Assembly (NCBI GenBank): GCA_002384725.1
Contig: DGBF01000040.1
Coordinates: forward strand, 1-37,194
DNA from: Flavobacteriales bacterium UBA4011
GTDB taxonomy: Bacteria; Bacteroidota; Bacteroidia; Flavobacteriales_D; Crocinitomicaceae
Direction: 5' to 3'
Length of the DNA stretch: 37,194 nt
The notes under the pieces were generated by a model. That model worked only from the letters and a program-made list of their open reading frames with translations. It did no database searches and was not told the origin of the DNA. Of this stretch, positions 8,385-16,288 are shown piece after piece. A program made the translations under genes and the position numbers. Within the stretch, counting starts at the first letter, position 1; every line of letters starts with the position of its first letter.

Positions 8385-9037
8385 AAGAATTTTTAATTAC
8401 CAGCTCTATCTTATTCCTGCTTTTTTCCTGCAAAGAGAACTACACGCCATTGCCCAAATTAGGCGATATTGATGTGGAGTACTCTGCGGTTAACGGAAAA
8501 GAAGTTACGGACACGGTATTTCCAAAAATGATTGATTTCATGTATTTAAATCAGGATTCGGTGCTTGTGCATTCCAAACAGATGAAAGATAAAATTTGGG
8601 TTGCTGATTTCTTTTTTACTTCGTGCCCAACGATTTGTCCAAAAATGACGGCTCAAATGAATCGTCTGAATAAAAATTTAACTGACCTTTCCGATCAAAT
8701 TCAGTTCATGTCCTTTTCTATCAACCCGAAAAAAGACAGTCCAAGTGTATTAAGAAAGTACATCAAGAAAAAAGGAGTGACAGCTATAAACTGGTATTTC
8801 TTTACGGGTGACGAAGCTAAAACGCATGAATTAGGCATTAAACATTTTAAACTCTTCGCTGGTCAAGATGAGGCCTCAGCTGGAGGATACGCACATTCGC
8901 CAGCATTTACTTTGGTAGATAAGGAAGGTTATGTTCGTGGCGTATATATCGGAACAGACCCAGACGAAGTAGACCGAATGCAAAAAGACATTCGATTATT
9001 GTTAAAACACGAATATGGCATTGATAGATCCAAATAG
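8381..9037 (+). CDS. SCO1/SenC family copper chaperone lipoprotein
   Basis: A 218-residue lipoprotein: the signal peptide ends in LLFSC with C17 as the likely lipidated cysteine. The SCO domain has C82-PTI-C86 and H172 in GGYAHSPAF, the three copper ligands that deliver copper to the CuA site of oxidase subunit II. KIWVADFFFTSCPTICP is a textbook SCO signature. It overlaps the previous SCO-like gene by 4 bases, and its last 23 bases overlap the start of the DUF420 gene. Its position after COX3 and COX4 fits oxidase assembly outside the inner membrane. Confidence 0.93.
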   Translation: MKEFLITSSILFLLFSCKENYTPLPKLGDIDVEYSAVNGKEVTDTVFPKMIDFMYLNQDSVLVHSKQMKDKIWVADFFFTSCPTICPKMTAQMNRLNKNLTDLSDQIQFMSFSINPKKDSPSVLRKYIKKKGVTAINWYFFTGDEAKTHELGIKHFKLFAGQDEASAGGYAHSPAFTLVDKEGYVRGVYIGTDPDEVDRMQKDIRLLLKHEYGIDRSK

Positions 9038-9539
9038 CAAAAAGGTAACAAACCTCATAAAAATTGTATCGATTGCGATACCAATTGTTGTCGCACTCTT
9101 ATTTGGAATTCAGATAAAAGGTGTTGACACCTCTTTCTTACCAGCTGTTTATGCCATGATCAATGGTTGTACAGCAGTTCTTCTTATTTTGGCGTTGATT
9201 GCAATTAAAACAAAAGACATGCGCATGCATCGCGCTTTGATTCGCTTTTGTCTACTCCTCTCGCTCGTTTTCTTGGTATTATATGTTACATATCACATGA
9301 CAAGTAAATCAACTGAATACGGAGGCGAATATGGCATGTTTTACTATCCGCTTTTGATTTCACACATCTTGCTAAGCATAGCTGTAGTTCCTATAGTTTT
9401 ATATACTTATCTTTTTGCTTGGCAAGGGAAATATGCAAAACACAAGAAATGGACTCGTTTCGCATGGCCAATTTGGTTTTATGTAGCCGTTTCGGGTGTG
9501 CTGGTCTTTTGGATGATTTCGCCGTATTACGGAAGTTAA
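9015..9539 (+). CDS. DUF420 family membrane protein
   Basis: A 174-residue protein with about five helices (near 13-33, 43-63, 76-95, 108-130, 149-168). Conserved polar and histidine residues sit at the membrane edges: MRMHRALIRFC, LVLYVTYHM, PLLISHILLSIAVVP and KHKKWTRFAWPIWFYVAVSGV. This pattern fits DUF420 (YozB-like) proteins, which occur beside SCO and oxidase genes and are suspected of an assembly or copper-related role. The biochemical function is unproven. It is the last gene of the cyoE operon. The ATG at 9015 overlaps the SCO gene, consistent with coupling. Confidence 0.85.
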   Translation: MALIDPNSKKVTNLIKIVSIAIPIVVALLFGIQIKGVDTSFLPAVYAMINGCTAVLLILALIAIKTKDMRMHRALIRFCLLLSLVFLVLYVTYHMTSKSTEYGGEYGMFYYPLLISHILLSIAVVPIVLYTYLFAWQGKYAKHKKWTRFAWPIWFYVAVSGVLVFWMISPYYGS

Positions 9540-9543
9540 TCGG

Positions 9544-9666
9544 CTCTGTCTTATCTAACTATTTTGTTGCTTTTCTTTATAAAAAATGGAATTAGATAAA
9601 TATCTAAAGTACTGATTTTCAATTGAATTTATTTTTTATTGGTTAAATTTGGTAGATGCGACAGAA
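9544..9666 (-). mobile_element. MITE-like element, copy 2 (inverted relative to copy 1)
   Basis: The minus-strand reading starts TTCTGTCGCATCT (9666-9654) and ends at a degraded inverted repeat at 9556-9544 (10 of 13 positions matching). Apart from an internal deletion of about 25 bases and scattered changes, it matches 1-145. It begins four bases after the DUF420 stop codon. No target-site duplication is obvious at its borders. It contains no coding frame. Confidence 0.6.
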
Positions 9667-9743
9667 TCCAAAAAGGCCAATAGTTTCGATTGAGCGAAAC
9701 AAGTAAAATAGGCGTTTAAGTACGGTCTATAACTATCATGAAT

Positions 9744-9808
9744 GGTAGAATTACGAATTACGAATGGTCAAATTCGGAATTCTACCGTTCGGAATTCGTA
9801 ATTTTACC
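9744..9808. repeat. Long imperfect hairpin immediately upstream of hemJ
   Basis: Two 24-base arms (9744-9767 and 9785-9808) are reverse complements at 21 of 24 positions, around a 17-base loop. The arms are built from GAATTACGAATTACGAA-like units, a type of AT-rich repeat often seen between genes in this phylum. The hairpin ends two bases before the hemJ ATG, so in RNA it would occlude the ribosome binding region. It has no T-run, so it is not a classical terminator. Confidence 0.65.
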
Positions 9809-9810
9809 CC

Positions 9811-10344
9811 ATGACATACGACATCGTAAAATCTCTACACATCATTTTCGTAGTTAGCTGGTTCGCTGGATTGTTTTACATGCCTCGTTTGTTCATTTAT
9901 CATACCGAAGCGCAAGAAAAAGACGAAGTAGTTAAAAAAGCCTTGAGCGATCAATTCAAGATTATGGAGAAAAAGCTGTGGTGGATTATCACAACTCCAG
10001 CTATGGTTCTGACTCTCATTTTTGGAACTTGGATGTTAATCCTTAATCCAGCTCTTCTAGAACAAGGATGGATGCACACCAAACTCGCCTTCGTCGTTTT
10101 TCTTCTGATATACCATTTTGTTTCGCAACGATTGATGTTTCAAATGGCAGAAGGAATTTTCAAGTGGAAATCAAAGCACTTGCGGTTGTGGAATGAAGCG
10201 GCTACTCTTTGTTTGGTAGCGATTATTTTCCTCGTTGAATTACAAAACAGAATGCCCTGGTGGAAAGCGACGTTTTACTTTTTCCTTGTCGCAATTGGCT
10301 TGATGATGTTGATTAAATTATATAAGAAAATCAGCAATAAGTAA
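9811..10344 (+). CDS. hemJ: HemJ-type protoporphyrinogen IX oxidase
   Basis: A 177-residue protein with about four or five membrane helices and the HemJ (UPF0093) signature: KSLHIIFVVSWFAGLFYMPR with H10, then LFIYH with H31. HemJ oxidises protoporphyrinogen IX to protoporphyrin IX, the penultimate step of heme synthesis. Its position just after the cyoE/COX operon is in keeping with heme supply to the oxidase. No -7 box is evident; the start codon directly follows a strong hairpin, so it may be read through from the oxidase operon or controlled by that structure. Its stop codon abuts the convergent GT-C gene with no spacer. Confidence 0.9.
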   Translation: MTYDIVKSLHIIFVVSWFAGLFYMPRLFIYHTEAQEKDEVVKKALSDQFKIMEKKLWWIITTPAMVLTLIFGTWMLILNPALLEQGWMHTKLAFVVFLLIYHFVSQRLMFQMAEGIFKWKSKHLRLWNEAATLCLVAIIFLVELQNRMPWWKATFYFFLVAIGLMMLIKLYKKISNK

Positions 10345-12387
10345 CTAGTTGAAATCTGTAATTCGAAACTCCAAATCCTTCACCTTCACCATTTTTGAAC
10401 CTTTGTTGTAGAAGAAAAAACTGAATCCATTTTCCGCATTTTTAACCTGTGGTAATGTCGAATAAAATTCAATGATTTGCCAGTCTTTCTCATCCTCTAC
10501 GTTTTCATGAATCGGATAGGAATAATAGAGTGCATTCTCATTTTTATCGCTCACAACCAACACGACAAAGGTTTCCTTCTTTCCAATCATTTTCACCTGC
10601 ATGGAAGCACTTAAAATAGTCGGTCCTTCCGTGAGTTTCGACCAGTTCGTTTTCACATAAGAAGCTGCATACTCTTCCTTTTCGTCGAGAAACAGATATT
10701 CTTCGTCCAAAGAGTCCATGCCAACTGTCAACTTCGACCAATTGGGGTTTTCCTTTTTGTTCGTCGAAAATTTCTCGTACAGAATCGGTTTTCTATTCTT
10801 CAACCCCATGAATTGAATAATCGATTGTACTTTTGGCGTTTTTCTTTTTCGGCAGAGAGTCAGTTTTCCGTTGCTTGAGATGTATTCCCAATTATCGAGT
10901 AATTCAGGTAAAATCTGAAGACCTTTTGAATAGAAATATTGATTCTGAAATACAACATAGTCCCATCCCCATGTTCGCGAATTCTGTAAGATTTGCTCAG
11001 AAAGGCGGTGCGTCGTGAATCCTTTTCGTTTCATTAAAATAAAAGGCGTGTTAGGCGTTGGCGATGCAATTACAAGAATTTTATCTGTCCGTTTTACACC
11101 TTGTTTGTCGAGCCAAAGTTCCGAACCTTTAAAGTCTTCTACCCCTGCTTTGAACTCGGCTAAAACATACTTTTCAGTACGATCATGAACTACTGTTTGA
11201 GCGTTGAGGAAACATAGAAATAAAACTCCCGTTGCAAGAACCAAACTGACTCCTTTCCTAAGTCTTTTTGTGATATTTGGGAGAAAGGCGAACATCAAAA
11301 TTAAACCAACCAAAATGGGTAAAAACAGCGTGTCGAGAAAATAATAATCGTGCACATTCATTTGACCGAACATGAAAAAGACGAACAAAAATGTGCCAAC
11401 AAAATAGAAGGACAAGAAGAGCGTCAAATACTGATACTCCGTCCCAAACTTTGATTTTAAGCGAAGCTTTGTCCATACAACTGCCATAATAGCAAGTAGT
11501 AAAATAAAATAATGATAAATGGAAAAATAAGTCAAAACCAAATTGTTCCAAATCTGGTTGAATATTTCTACTAATTGCGCAAAATCTTTGGCTGGCAGTA
11601 AGTGAAATAGGAAGAGAGAACCGTAATTATTTCTCAAATATCCATTGTACATCATGTACCCGATTACAGCGCCAAAACCAAGTAAAGCGGCGGGCAATTT
11701 GTTCCAAAATTTAGTTTGTCGTTTTATAATTCGGATAAGTTCTACACCTAAAACGGCACAGAAAGGAATGATGAATGTCGTGCGACTCAAAGCCGCTAAA
11801 ATGAAAAAGAAAACCATCCAATTCCATGTCTTCGTCTTTCCGTTTTTCAGAAATTTGACGTACAAATAAATCCCAATAATTGCATTTGCCAAAGACGGAA
11901 TGGTCGGCAAAAACCCTACTTGATAAAAGAAAAACACAGGAGAACTGGCCCCAAATAATGTCACGAAAACAGATCGCCATAAATTCCCAGTCAACAAGTA
12001 GGACAAGCGAAACAAAAAGAACAAACCTAGTAATCCATACAGAAAAATATAGGAACGAAACACCCAAGGGCTGTCCGTTCCAAGTAATTTCATACAGCAA
12101 GCCACGGCATAATCATGAACAGGAAAATCAACAGCAGTGCGGGTAGTTTCTTGCTCCGTTTGCCAATCATCTGGATACTGATGATTGTAAACCAAAGCTT
12201 CAGGTTTAAAAAAATTTAGGTGATTATTTTGAAATCCTTCGGCCAAGGCGTATCGATCGGATTGTGCCCAAGCGTGCGTATAAATCGGATAATCGTTCAA
12301 TCTTTTCCCATTGAAAAAGAGGCCGATAACAAGCAACAATCCAATCACGGCGAGCTGTACTCCAATATTAATTATGCCTTTTTTCAA
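10345..12387 (-). CDS. GT-C fold membrane glycosyltransferase (ArnT/PMT-like)
   Basis: A 680-residue protein with about eleven helices in the first 400 residues, followed by a soluble C-terminal part. The first external loop has HAWAQSDRYALAEGF, with D44 in the position of the catalytic aspartate of the ArnT/PMT group, which uses lipid-linked sugars. Residues from about 525 to the end are beta-rich and resemble a carbohydrate-binding sandwich. It probably glycosylates a lipid or protein on the periplasmic side; donor and acceptor are unknown. The start codon is TTG, the only sensible start before the first helix. A minus-strand -7 box lies at 12412-12419. The 3' end abuts hemJ. Confidence 0.75.
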   Translation of the reverse strand: MKKGIINIGVQLAVIGLLLVIGLFFNGKRLNDYPIYTHAWAQSDRYALAEGFQNNHLNFFKPEALVYNHQYPDDWQTEQETTRTAVDFPVHDYAVACCMKLLGTDSPWVFRSYIFLYGLLGLFFLFRLSYLLTGNLWRSVFVTLFGASSPVFFFYQVGFLPTIPSLANAIIGIYLYVKFLKNGKTKTWNWMVFFFILAALSRTTFIIPFCAVLGVELIRIIKRQTKFWNKLPAALLGFGAVIGYMMYNGYLRNNYGSLFLFHLLPAKDFAQLVEIFNQIWNNLVLTYFSIYHYFILLLAIMAVVWTKLRLKSKFGTEYQYLTLFLSFYFVGTFLFVFFMFGQMNVHDYYFLDTLFLPILVGLILMFAFLPNITKRLRKGVSLVLATGVLFLCFLNAQTVVHDRTEKYVLAEFKAGVEDFKGSELWLDKQGVKRTDKILVIASPTPNTPFILMKRKGFTTHRLSEQILQNSRTWGWDYVVFQNQYFYSKGLQILPELLDNWEYISSNGKLTLCRKRKTPKVQSIIQFMGLKNRKPILYEKFSTNKKENPNWSKLTVGMDSLDEEYLFLDEKEEYAASYVKTNWSKLTEGPTILSASMQVKMIGKKETFVVLVVSDKNENALYYSYPIHENVEDEKDWQIIEFYSTLPQVKNAENGFSFFFYNKGSKMVKVKDLEFRITDFN

Positions 12388-12411
12388 AATAATTCTTCCG
12401 CTTTTCTAAAA

Positions 12412-12419
12412 CAAACTTA
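12412..12419 (-). promoter_or_regulatory. -7 box TAAGTTTG for the GT-C gene
   Basis: An exact TAnnTTTG match on the minus strand, 24 bases upstream of the TTG start. It is divergent from the enoyl-CoA hydratase promoter 62 bases away. Confidence 0.5.
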
Positions 12420-12481
12420 TCGTTTTATTTTTTAAAAAACATCTCGATTAGCAAATGGAATCGACTTCTCAATAAAGTGAC

Positions 12482-12489
12482 TATTTTTG
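12482..12489 (+). promoter_or_regulatory. -7 box TATTTTTG for the enoyl-CoA hydratase/flippase genes
   Basis: An exact TAnnTTTG match 17 bases before the ATG at 12507. The -33 element is not clear. Confidence 0.5.
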
Positions 12490-12506
12490 TTTAAAATCAT
12501 TTTACA

Positions 12507-13283
12507 ATGTACAATAACATTCTTGTCGAAGAAAAAGAAGGATACCAAATCATTACGATCAATCGCCCGAATCAACTGAACGCATTGAATAGCGAAACGA
12601 TTAAAGAATTGAACTCAGCTTTTACCGCTGCAAATAACAATGCTAAAACAGGAGCAGTAATCATAACTGGTTCTGGGGAAAAAGCATTTGTTGCGGGTGC
12701 CGATATCAAAGAATTTGCCGATTTCAGCGTAGAAGAAGGTGGTCACTTAGCCCAAAACGGTCAAAACATACTATTTGATTTTGTAGAAAATATGTCCATC
12801 CCTGTGATCGCTGCTGTCAATGGTTTTGCTTTAGGTGGTGGATTGGAATTGGCCATGTGTTCGCATATTCGTGTGGCAAGCACCAATGCAAGAATGGGGC
12901 TGCCTGAAGTTTCATTGGGTGTTATTCCAGGATATGGTGGAACGCAGCGTTTGGCTCAATTGGTCGGACGTGGAAAAGCAAATGAAATGGTTTTCACAGC
13001 AGGAATGATCAATGCCGAAGACGCTTTGAAATGGGGATTGGTGAACGATGTTGTGGAACAAAACGACCTCATCACGGCGTGTGAAAAAATCGTTGGGAAA
13101 ATATTAAACAACTCCAAATCGGCTATATCATCCGCAATTAAAGCAGTGAATGCCAACTTCACGGATGGAATAAATGGTTTTACTGAGGAAATTGAAGAAT
13201 TTGGAAATTGCTTTGGAACACCTGATTTCAAGGAAGGAACGAGCGCATTTTTAGAAAAAAGAAAACCAAACTTCCGCCAATAG
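12507..13283 (+). CDS. Enoyl-CoA hydratase (crotonase family)
   Basis: A 258-residue crotonase-fold enzyme of normal length. AGADIKEF (63-70) and GFALGGGLELA form the oxyanion hole, and both catalytic glutamates are present: E114 (GGLELAMC) and E134 (GLPEVSLGVIPGYGGTQRL). It hydrates trans-2-enoyl-CoA to 3-hydroxyacyl-CoA in beta-oxidation or a related short-chain pathway such as butyrate metabolism. Having both glutamates argues for a true hydratase rather than an isomerase. No other beta-oxidation gene is adjacent. The last base of its TAG stop is the first base of the next gene's GTG start. Confidence 0.93.
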   Translation: MYNNILVEEKEGYQIITINRPNQLNALNSETIKELNSAFTAANNNAKTGAVIITGSGEKAFVAGADIKEFADFSVEEGGHLAQNGQNILFDFVENMSIPVIAAVNGFALGGGLELAMCSHIRVASTNARMGLPEVSLGVIPGYGGTQRLAQLVGRGKANEMVFTAGMINAEDALKWGLVNDVVEQNDLITACEKIVGKILNNSKSAISSAIKAVNANFTDGINGFTEEIEEFGNCFGTPDFKEGTSAFLEKRKPNFRQ

Positions 13284-14740
13284 TGTCCAACCCAATCAAA
13301 AAACTTGTCGGACAAACTGCCATTTATGGCTTACCTAGTATTGTTGGGCGTTTTTTGAATTTTTTGTTGGTTCCTGTTTACACCCTAGTTCTTCCCGTTT
13401 CCGCATACGGTGATGTGTCTGAATTATATGCCTACGTTGCCTTTCTTGTCGTGTTTTTGACCTTTGGAATGGAAACGGCCTACTTTCATTTTCTCCAGAA
13501 AAGAGAAGATAAAGAAGGTGTTTTCAATTCAAGTTTTCTGACAGTTTTGATATTGAACAGTACATTTCTGGTGCTTTTGCTTTTGCTCTACCAACCCCTT
13601 GCCATCGCTACATTATTTGAAAATCATCCCGAATACATTGTCCTTTTAGGTATTATCGTCTGTATTGATGCCGTTTCTGCCTTGCCTTTAGCAAAGCTTC
13701 GTGCCCAAGAAAAAGCCGTTAAATTCGCAACGATACAAATGAGCAGTATTTTGGTCAATATTGGCTTAAATCTGTTCTTCTTATTCTTTTTACTTGACGA
13801 GAACGATCCAGAAAAAGGAGTTCTGTATATTTTGATTGCCAACCTGGTTGCATCTGCCCTTAAGCCAATTGCTCTTTTCAAAGATTTCTTAGCCATTCAA
13901 TGGAAATTGGACACCGACCTGATAAAAGAAATGGTCTTTTACGCATTTCCACTAATGATAGCCGGAATGGCGGGAATCGTTAACGAAACCATCGATCGAA
14001 TTCTTTTGAAACAAACACTTTATCGAGATACGCCAGAATCGCTTTTGCACGCATCAGAACAAGTCGGAATTTACAGTGCGAATTACAAACTCGCTATGTT
14101 GGTGACTATTTTTCTGCAAGCGTATCGTTACGCGGCAGAGCCTTTCTTTTTTTCCCAAAGTAAGAGTGCAGATAGAGACAAACAGTATCGCCATATCATG
14201 AATTATTTGGTGGCCGTTTTGTGCGTGGTCTTTTTGATGGTGACACTGAACATTGACTTTTTCAAAGGATTTATCCGAAATGAGGCATACTACGTTGGCT
14301 TGGATGTCGTTCCTATCCTTTTGTTGGCGAATATTTTTCTCGGAATTTACATCAATCAAAGTATTTGGTACAAGCTTTCTGGTCAAACACGATTCGGGGC
14401 TTTTATCGCAATTGGTGGTGCAACGTTAACGATCATCATAAACGTGATGTTCATTCCAGACTACGGCTACATGGCTTGTGCTTGGGCTACTTTAATTGTT
14501 TACGCAGCCCAGACTGTAGCTTCTTTTATGCTCTCTCGAAAATATTATCCGATTAAATACAACGTGCGAAAATTCTTTCTGTACATGGGCATTGCGCTGT
14601 TGTTTTTCTTCATTGGTACGCGGTTCAATTTCGACAACACCATCTTGAAATACTTCTCGCGCAATTTATTGTTGTTGCTGTTTATCGGATTAATTTGGTT
14701 AATGGAAAAGCCGAAGAAAAAGGAAAAATTAACCGTTTAG
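13283..14740 (+). CDS. Polysaccharide/lipid flippase (Wzx/MVF-like, MATE superfamily)
   Basis: A 485-residue integral membrane protein with about 14 helices. The N-terminus (KKLVGQTAIYGLPSIVGRFL) and an early acidic loop (VSAYGDVSELYAY) are typical of Wzx-type exporters that flip lipid-linked oligosaccharides across the inner membrane. The C-terminal tail is basic (EKPKKKEKLTV). The start is GTG, overlapping the upstream stop by one base, so translational coupling is likely despite unrelated functions. In this phylum it often lies near dut and the nucleotidyltransferase; the 99-base gap to dut holds a new -7 box. Its substrate is not predictable. Confidence 0.85.
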   Translation: MSNPIKKLVGQTAIYGLPSIVGRFLNFLLVPVYTLVLPVSAYGDVSELYAYVAFLVVFLTFGMETAYFHFLQKREDKEGVFNSSFLTVLILNSTFLVLLLLLYQPLAIATLFENHPEYIVLLGIIVCIDAVSALPLAKLRAQEKAVKFATIQMSSILVNIGLNLFFLFFLLDENDPEKGVLYILIANLVASALKPIALFKDFLAIQWKLDTDLIKEMVFYAFPLMIAGMAGIVNETIDRILLKQTLYRDTPESLLHASEQVGIYSANYKLAMLVTIFLQAYRYAAEPFFFSQSKSADRDKQYRHIMNYLVAVLCVVFLMVTLNIDFFKGFIRNEAYYVGLDVVPILLLANIFLGIYINQSIWYKLSGQTRFGAFIAIGGATLTIIINVMFIPDYGYMACAWATLIVYAAQTVASFMLSRKYYPIKYNVRKFFLYMGIALLFFFIGTRFNFDNTILKYFSRNLLLLLFIGLIWLMEKPKKKEKLTV

Positions 14741-14813
14741 CGAAATCCACTTTTTCATGTTGATTAACGCTTTGTACTTCTGCGACAAGCAACGGATAAC
14801 CGACAAAATTTCT

Positions 14814-14821
14814 TATTTTTG
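14814..14821 (+). promoter_or_regulatory. -7 box TATTTTTG for the dut-envC cluster
   Basis: An exact TAnnTTTG match 18 bases before the dut ATG. It probably drives the five tightly packed genes up to 20124. Confidence 0.5.
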
Positions 14822-14839
14822 ACTCCTATTAGCGAATGA

Positions 14840-15274
14840 ATGAAAGTAAAAATCATCAACTCTTCTGAGCATGCTTTACCAGCTTATGAAACTTCAAGTA
14901 GCGCTGGGTTGGACGTACGTGCAAATCTGACGGAAAGCATCACGATGAAACCGCTCGAACGAGCTTTGATTAAAACAGGTCTTTTTCTTGAAATTCCGCA
15001 TGGTTTCGAGTGTCAAGTTCGACCACGAAGTGGATTAGCGCACAAAAAAGGATTGACCGTTTTAAATTCTCCAGGTACTATCGATGCAGATTATCGTGGT
15101 GAAGTCGGTGTGATTTTAATCAACCTTTCTTCGGAAGAGGTAGTTATAGAAAATGGTGAGCGCATTGCACAACTTGTTTTTGCACAAGTGGAACAGGCAG
15201 AATGGCTTGAAACAGAAGTATTAAGTGAAACAGAACGCGGTGCTGGTGGATTTGGCAGCACAGGCATGAAATAG
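14840..15274 (+). CDS. dut: Deoxyuridine 5'-triphosphate nucleotidohydrolase
   Basis: A 144-residue trimeric dUTPase that hydrolyses dUTP to dUMP and pyrophosphate, keeping uracil out of DNA and supplying dTMP synthesis. All five family motifs are present: SAGLDVRA (21-28), RPRSGLA (61-67), [11 protein letters not shown] (79-89), GERIAQLVF and the C-terminal [10 protein letters not shown] arm. The ATG at 14840 is used; an overlapping ATG at 14836 is out of frame and stops at once. It is the first gene of an envelope-related cluster; the next gene begins six bases after its stop. Confidence 0.97.
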   Translation: MKVKIINSSEHALPAYETSSSAGLDVRANLTESITMKPLERALIKTGLFLEIPHGFECQVRPRSGLAHKKGLTVLNSPGTIDADYRGEVGVILINLSSEEVVIENGERIAQLVFAQVEQAEWLETEVLSETERGAGGFGSTGMK

Positions 15275-15280
15275 GAAAGA

Positions 15281-16288
15281 ATGAAATTAATTATACCTAT
15301 GGCAGGGCGCGGTAGTCGTCTTCGTCCACATACATTAACAGTTCCCAAACCTTTAGTTCCAGTTGGCGGAAAACCAATTGTTCACCGTTTGGTAGAAGAT
15401 ATTGCAGCAAGTTGTCCAGAGAAAATAGATGAAATTGGATTCATCATTGGCGATTTCGGGAAAGAAGTGGAAACAGAATTGTTAGCTGTTGCAGCTCAAT
15501 TGGGTGCAAAAGGATCAATACATTATCAAACTGAACCTTTGGGAACGGCACACGCTGTATTGTGTGCAAAAGAATTGCTTTCAGGTCCAGTAACGGTTGC
15601 GTTTGCGGATACCTTATTCAAAGCCAATTTTAAAATTACTGCGGCGGATGAAGGAATACTATACGTTAGTCAAATTGAAGACCCTAGCTCATTCGGGGTG
15701 GTAAAAATGAACGAAGCGGGAGAAATCGTAGACTTCGTTGAAAAACCACAGACTTTTGTTTCCGATTTGGCAATGATTGGTATTTATTATTTCAAGAAAG
15801 GCGAAGATCTTTTAACTGAATTAAACTATTTGATCGACAACGATGTCATCAAAGGTGGTGAATATCAATTACCAGATGCATTGCGCAGATTGACAGAAAA
15901 AGGGGTTAAATTCAAACCAGGAAAAGTAGAAGAATGGTTGGATTGTGGAAATAAGGCCGCAACAGTTCACACCAATCAGCGCGTTTTGGAGTATGATAAA
16001 GAAGCGGGAAAGAAAATGAAAGCGGATTCAGCTCAAGTAACCAATTCGGTTATTCACGAACCTTGTTTCATTGGCGAAAACGTTATTATTGACAATTCAA
16101 TCGTTGGTCCGCACGTTTCTTTAGGAAAAGGCACGAAGGTTGTTAACTCAATTGTCGTCAATACAAATGTGCAGAACGAGACGGAAATCTCAAATACCAT
16201 TTTAAAGGATTCAATGATAGGATCAAAAGCAAAATATATAGGAAAGGCAAACGACATTAGCCTTGGCGATTTTTCAACTATAGAATAA
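15281..16288 (+). CDS. Sugar-phosphate nucleotidyltransferase with C-terminal left-handed beta-helix
   Basis: A 335-residue protein. The N-terminal Rossmann domain has PMAGRGSRLRPHTLTVPKPLVPVGGK minus its ends at residues 6-31, with the nucleotide loop G9-x-G-S-R-L and K23. The metal-binding aspartates are D110 (AFAD) and D221 (EWLDCG), as in RmlA/GlmU-type enzymes. The C-terminal 80 residues are hexapeptide-like (IGENVIID, SIVGPHVSLG). It probably makes an NDP-sugar from a sugar-1-phosphate; which base and sugar cannot be told. It directly precedes a TPR lipoprotein gene with no spacer, an arrangement that recurs in Bacteroidota and suggests an envelope role. Confidence 0.88.
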   Translation: MKLIIPMAGRGSRLRPHTLTVPKPLVPVGGKPIVHRLVEDIAASCPEKIDEIGFIIGDFGKEVETELLAVAAQLGAKGSIHYQTEPLGTAHAVLCAKELLSGPVTVAFADTLFKANFKITAADEGILYVSQIEDPSSFGVVKMNEAGEIVDFVEKPQTFVSDLAMIGIYYFKKGEDLLTELNYLIDNDVIKGGEYQLPDALRRLTEKGVKFKPGKVEEWLDCGNKAATVHTNQRVLEYDKEAGKKMKADSAQVTNSVIHEPCFIGENVIIDNSIVGPHVSLGKGTKVVNSIVVNTNVQNETEISNTILKDSMIGSKAKYIGKANDISLGDFSTIE

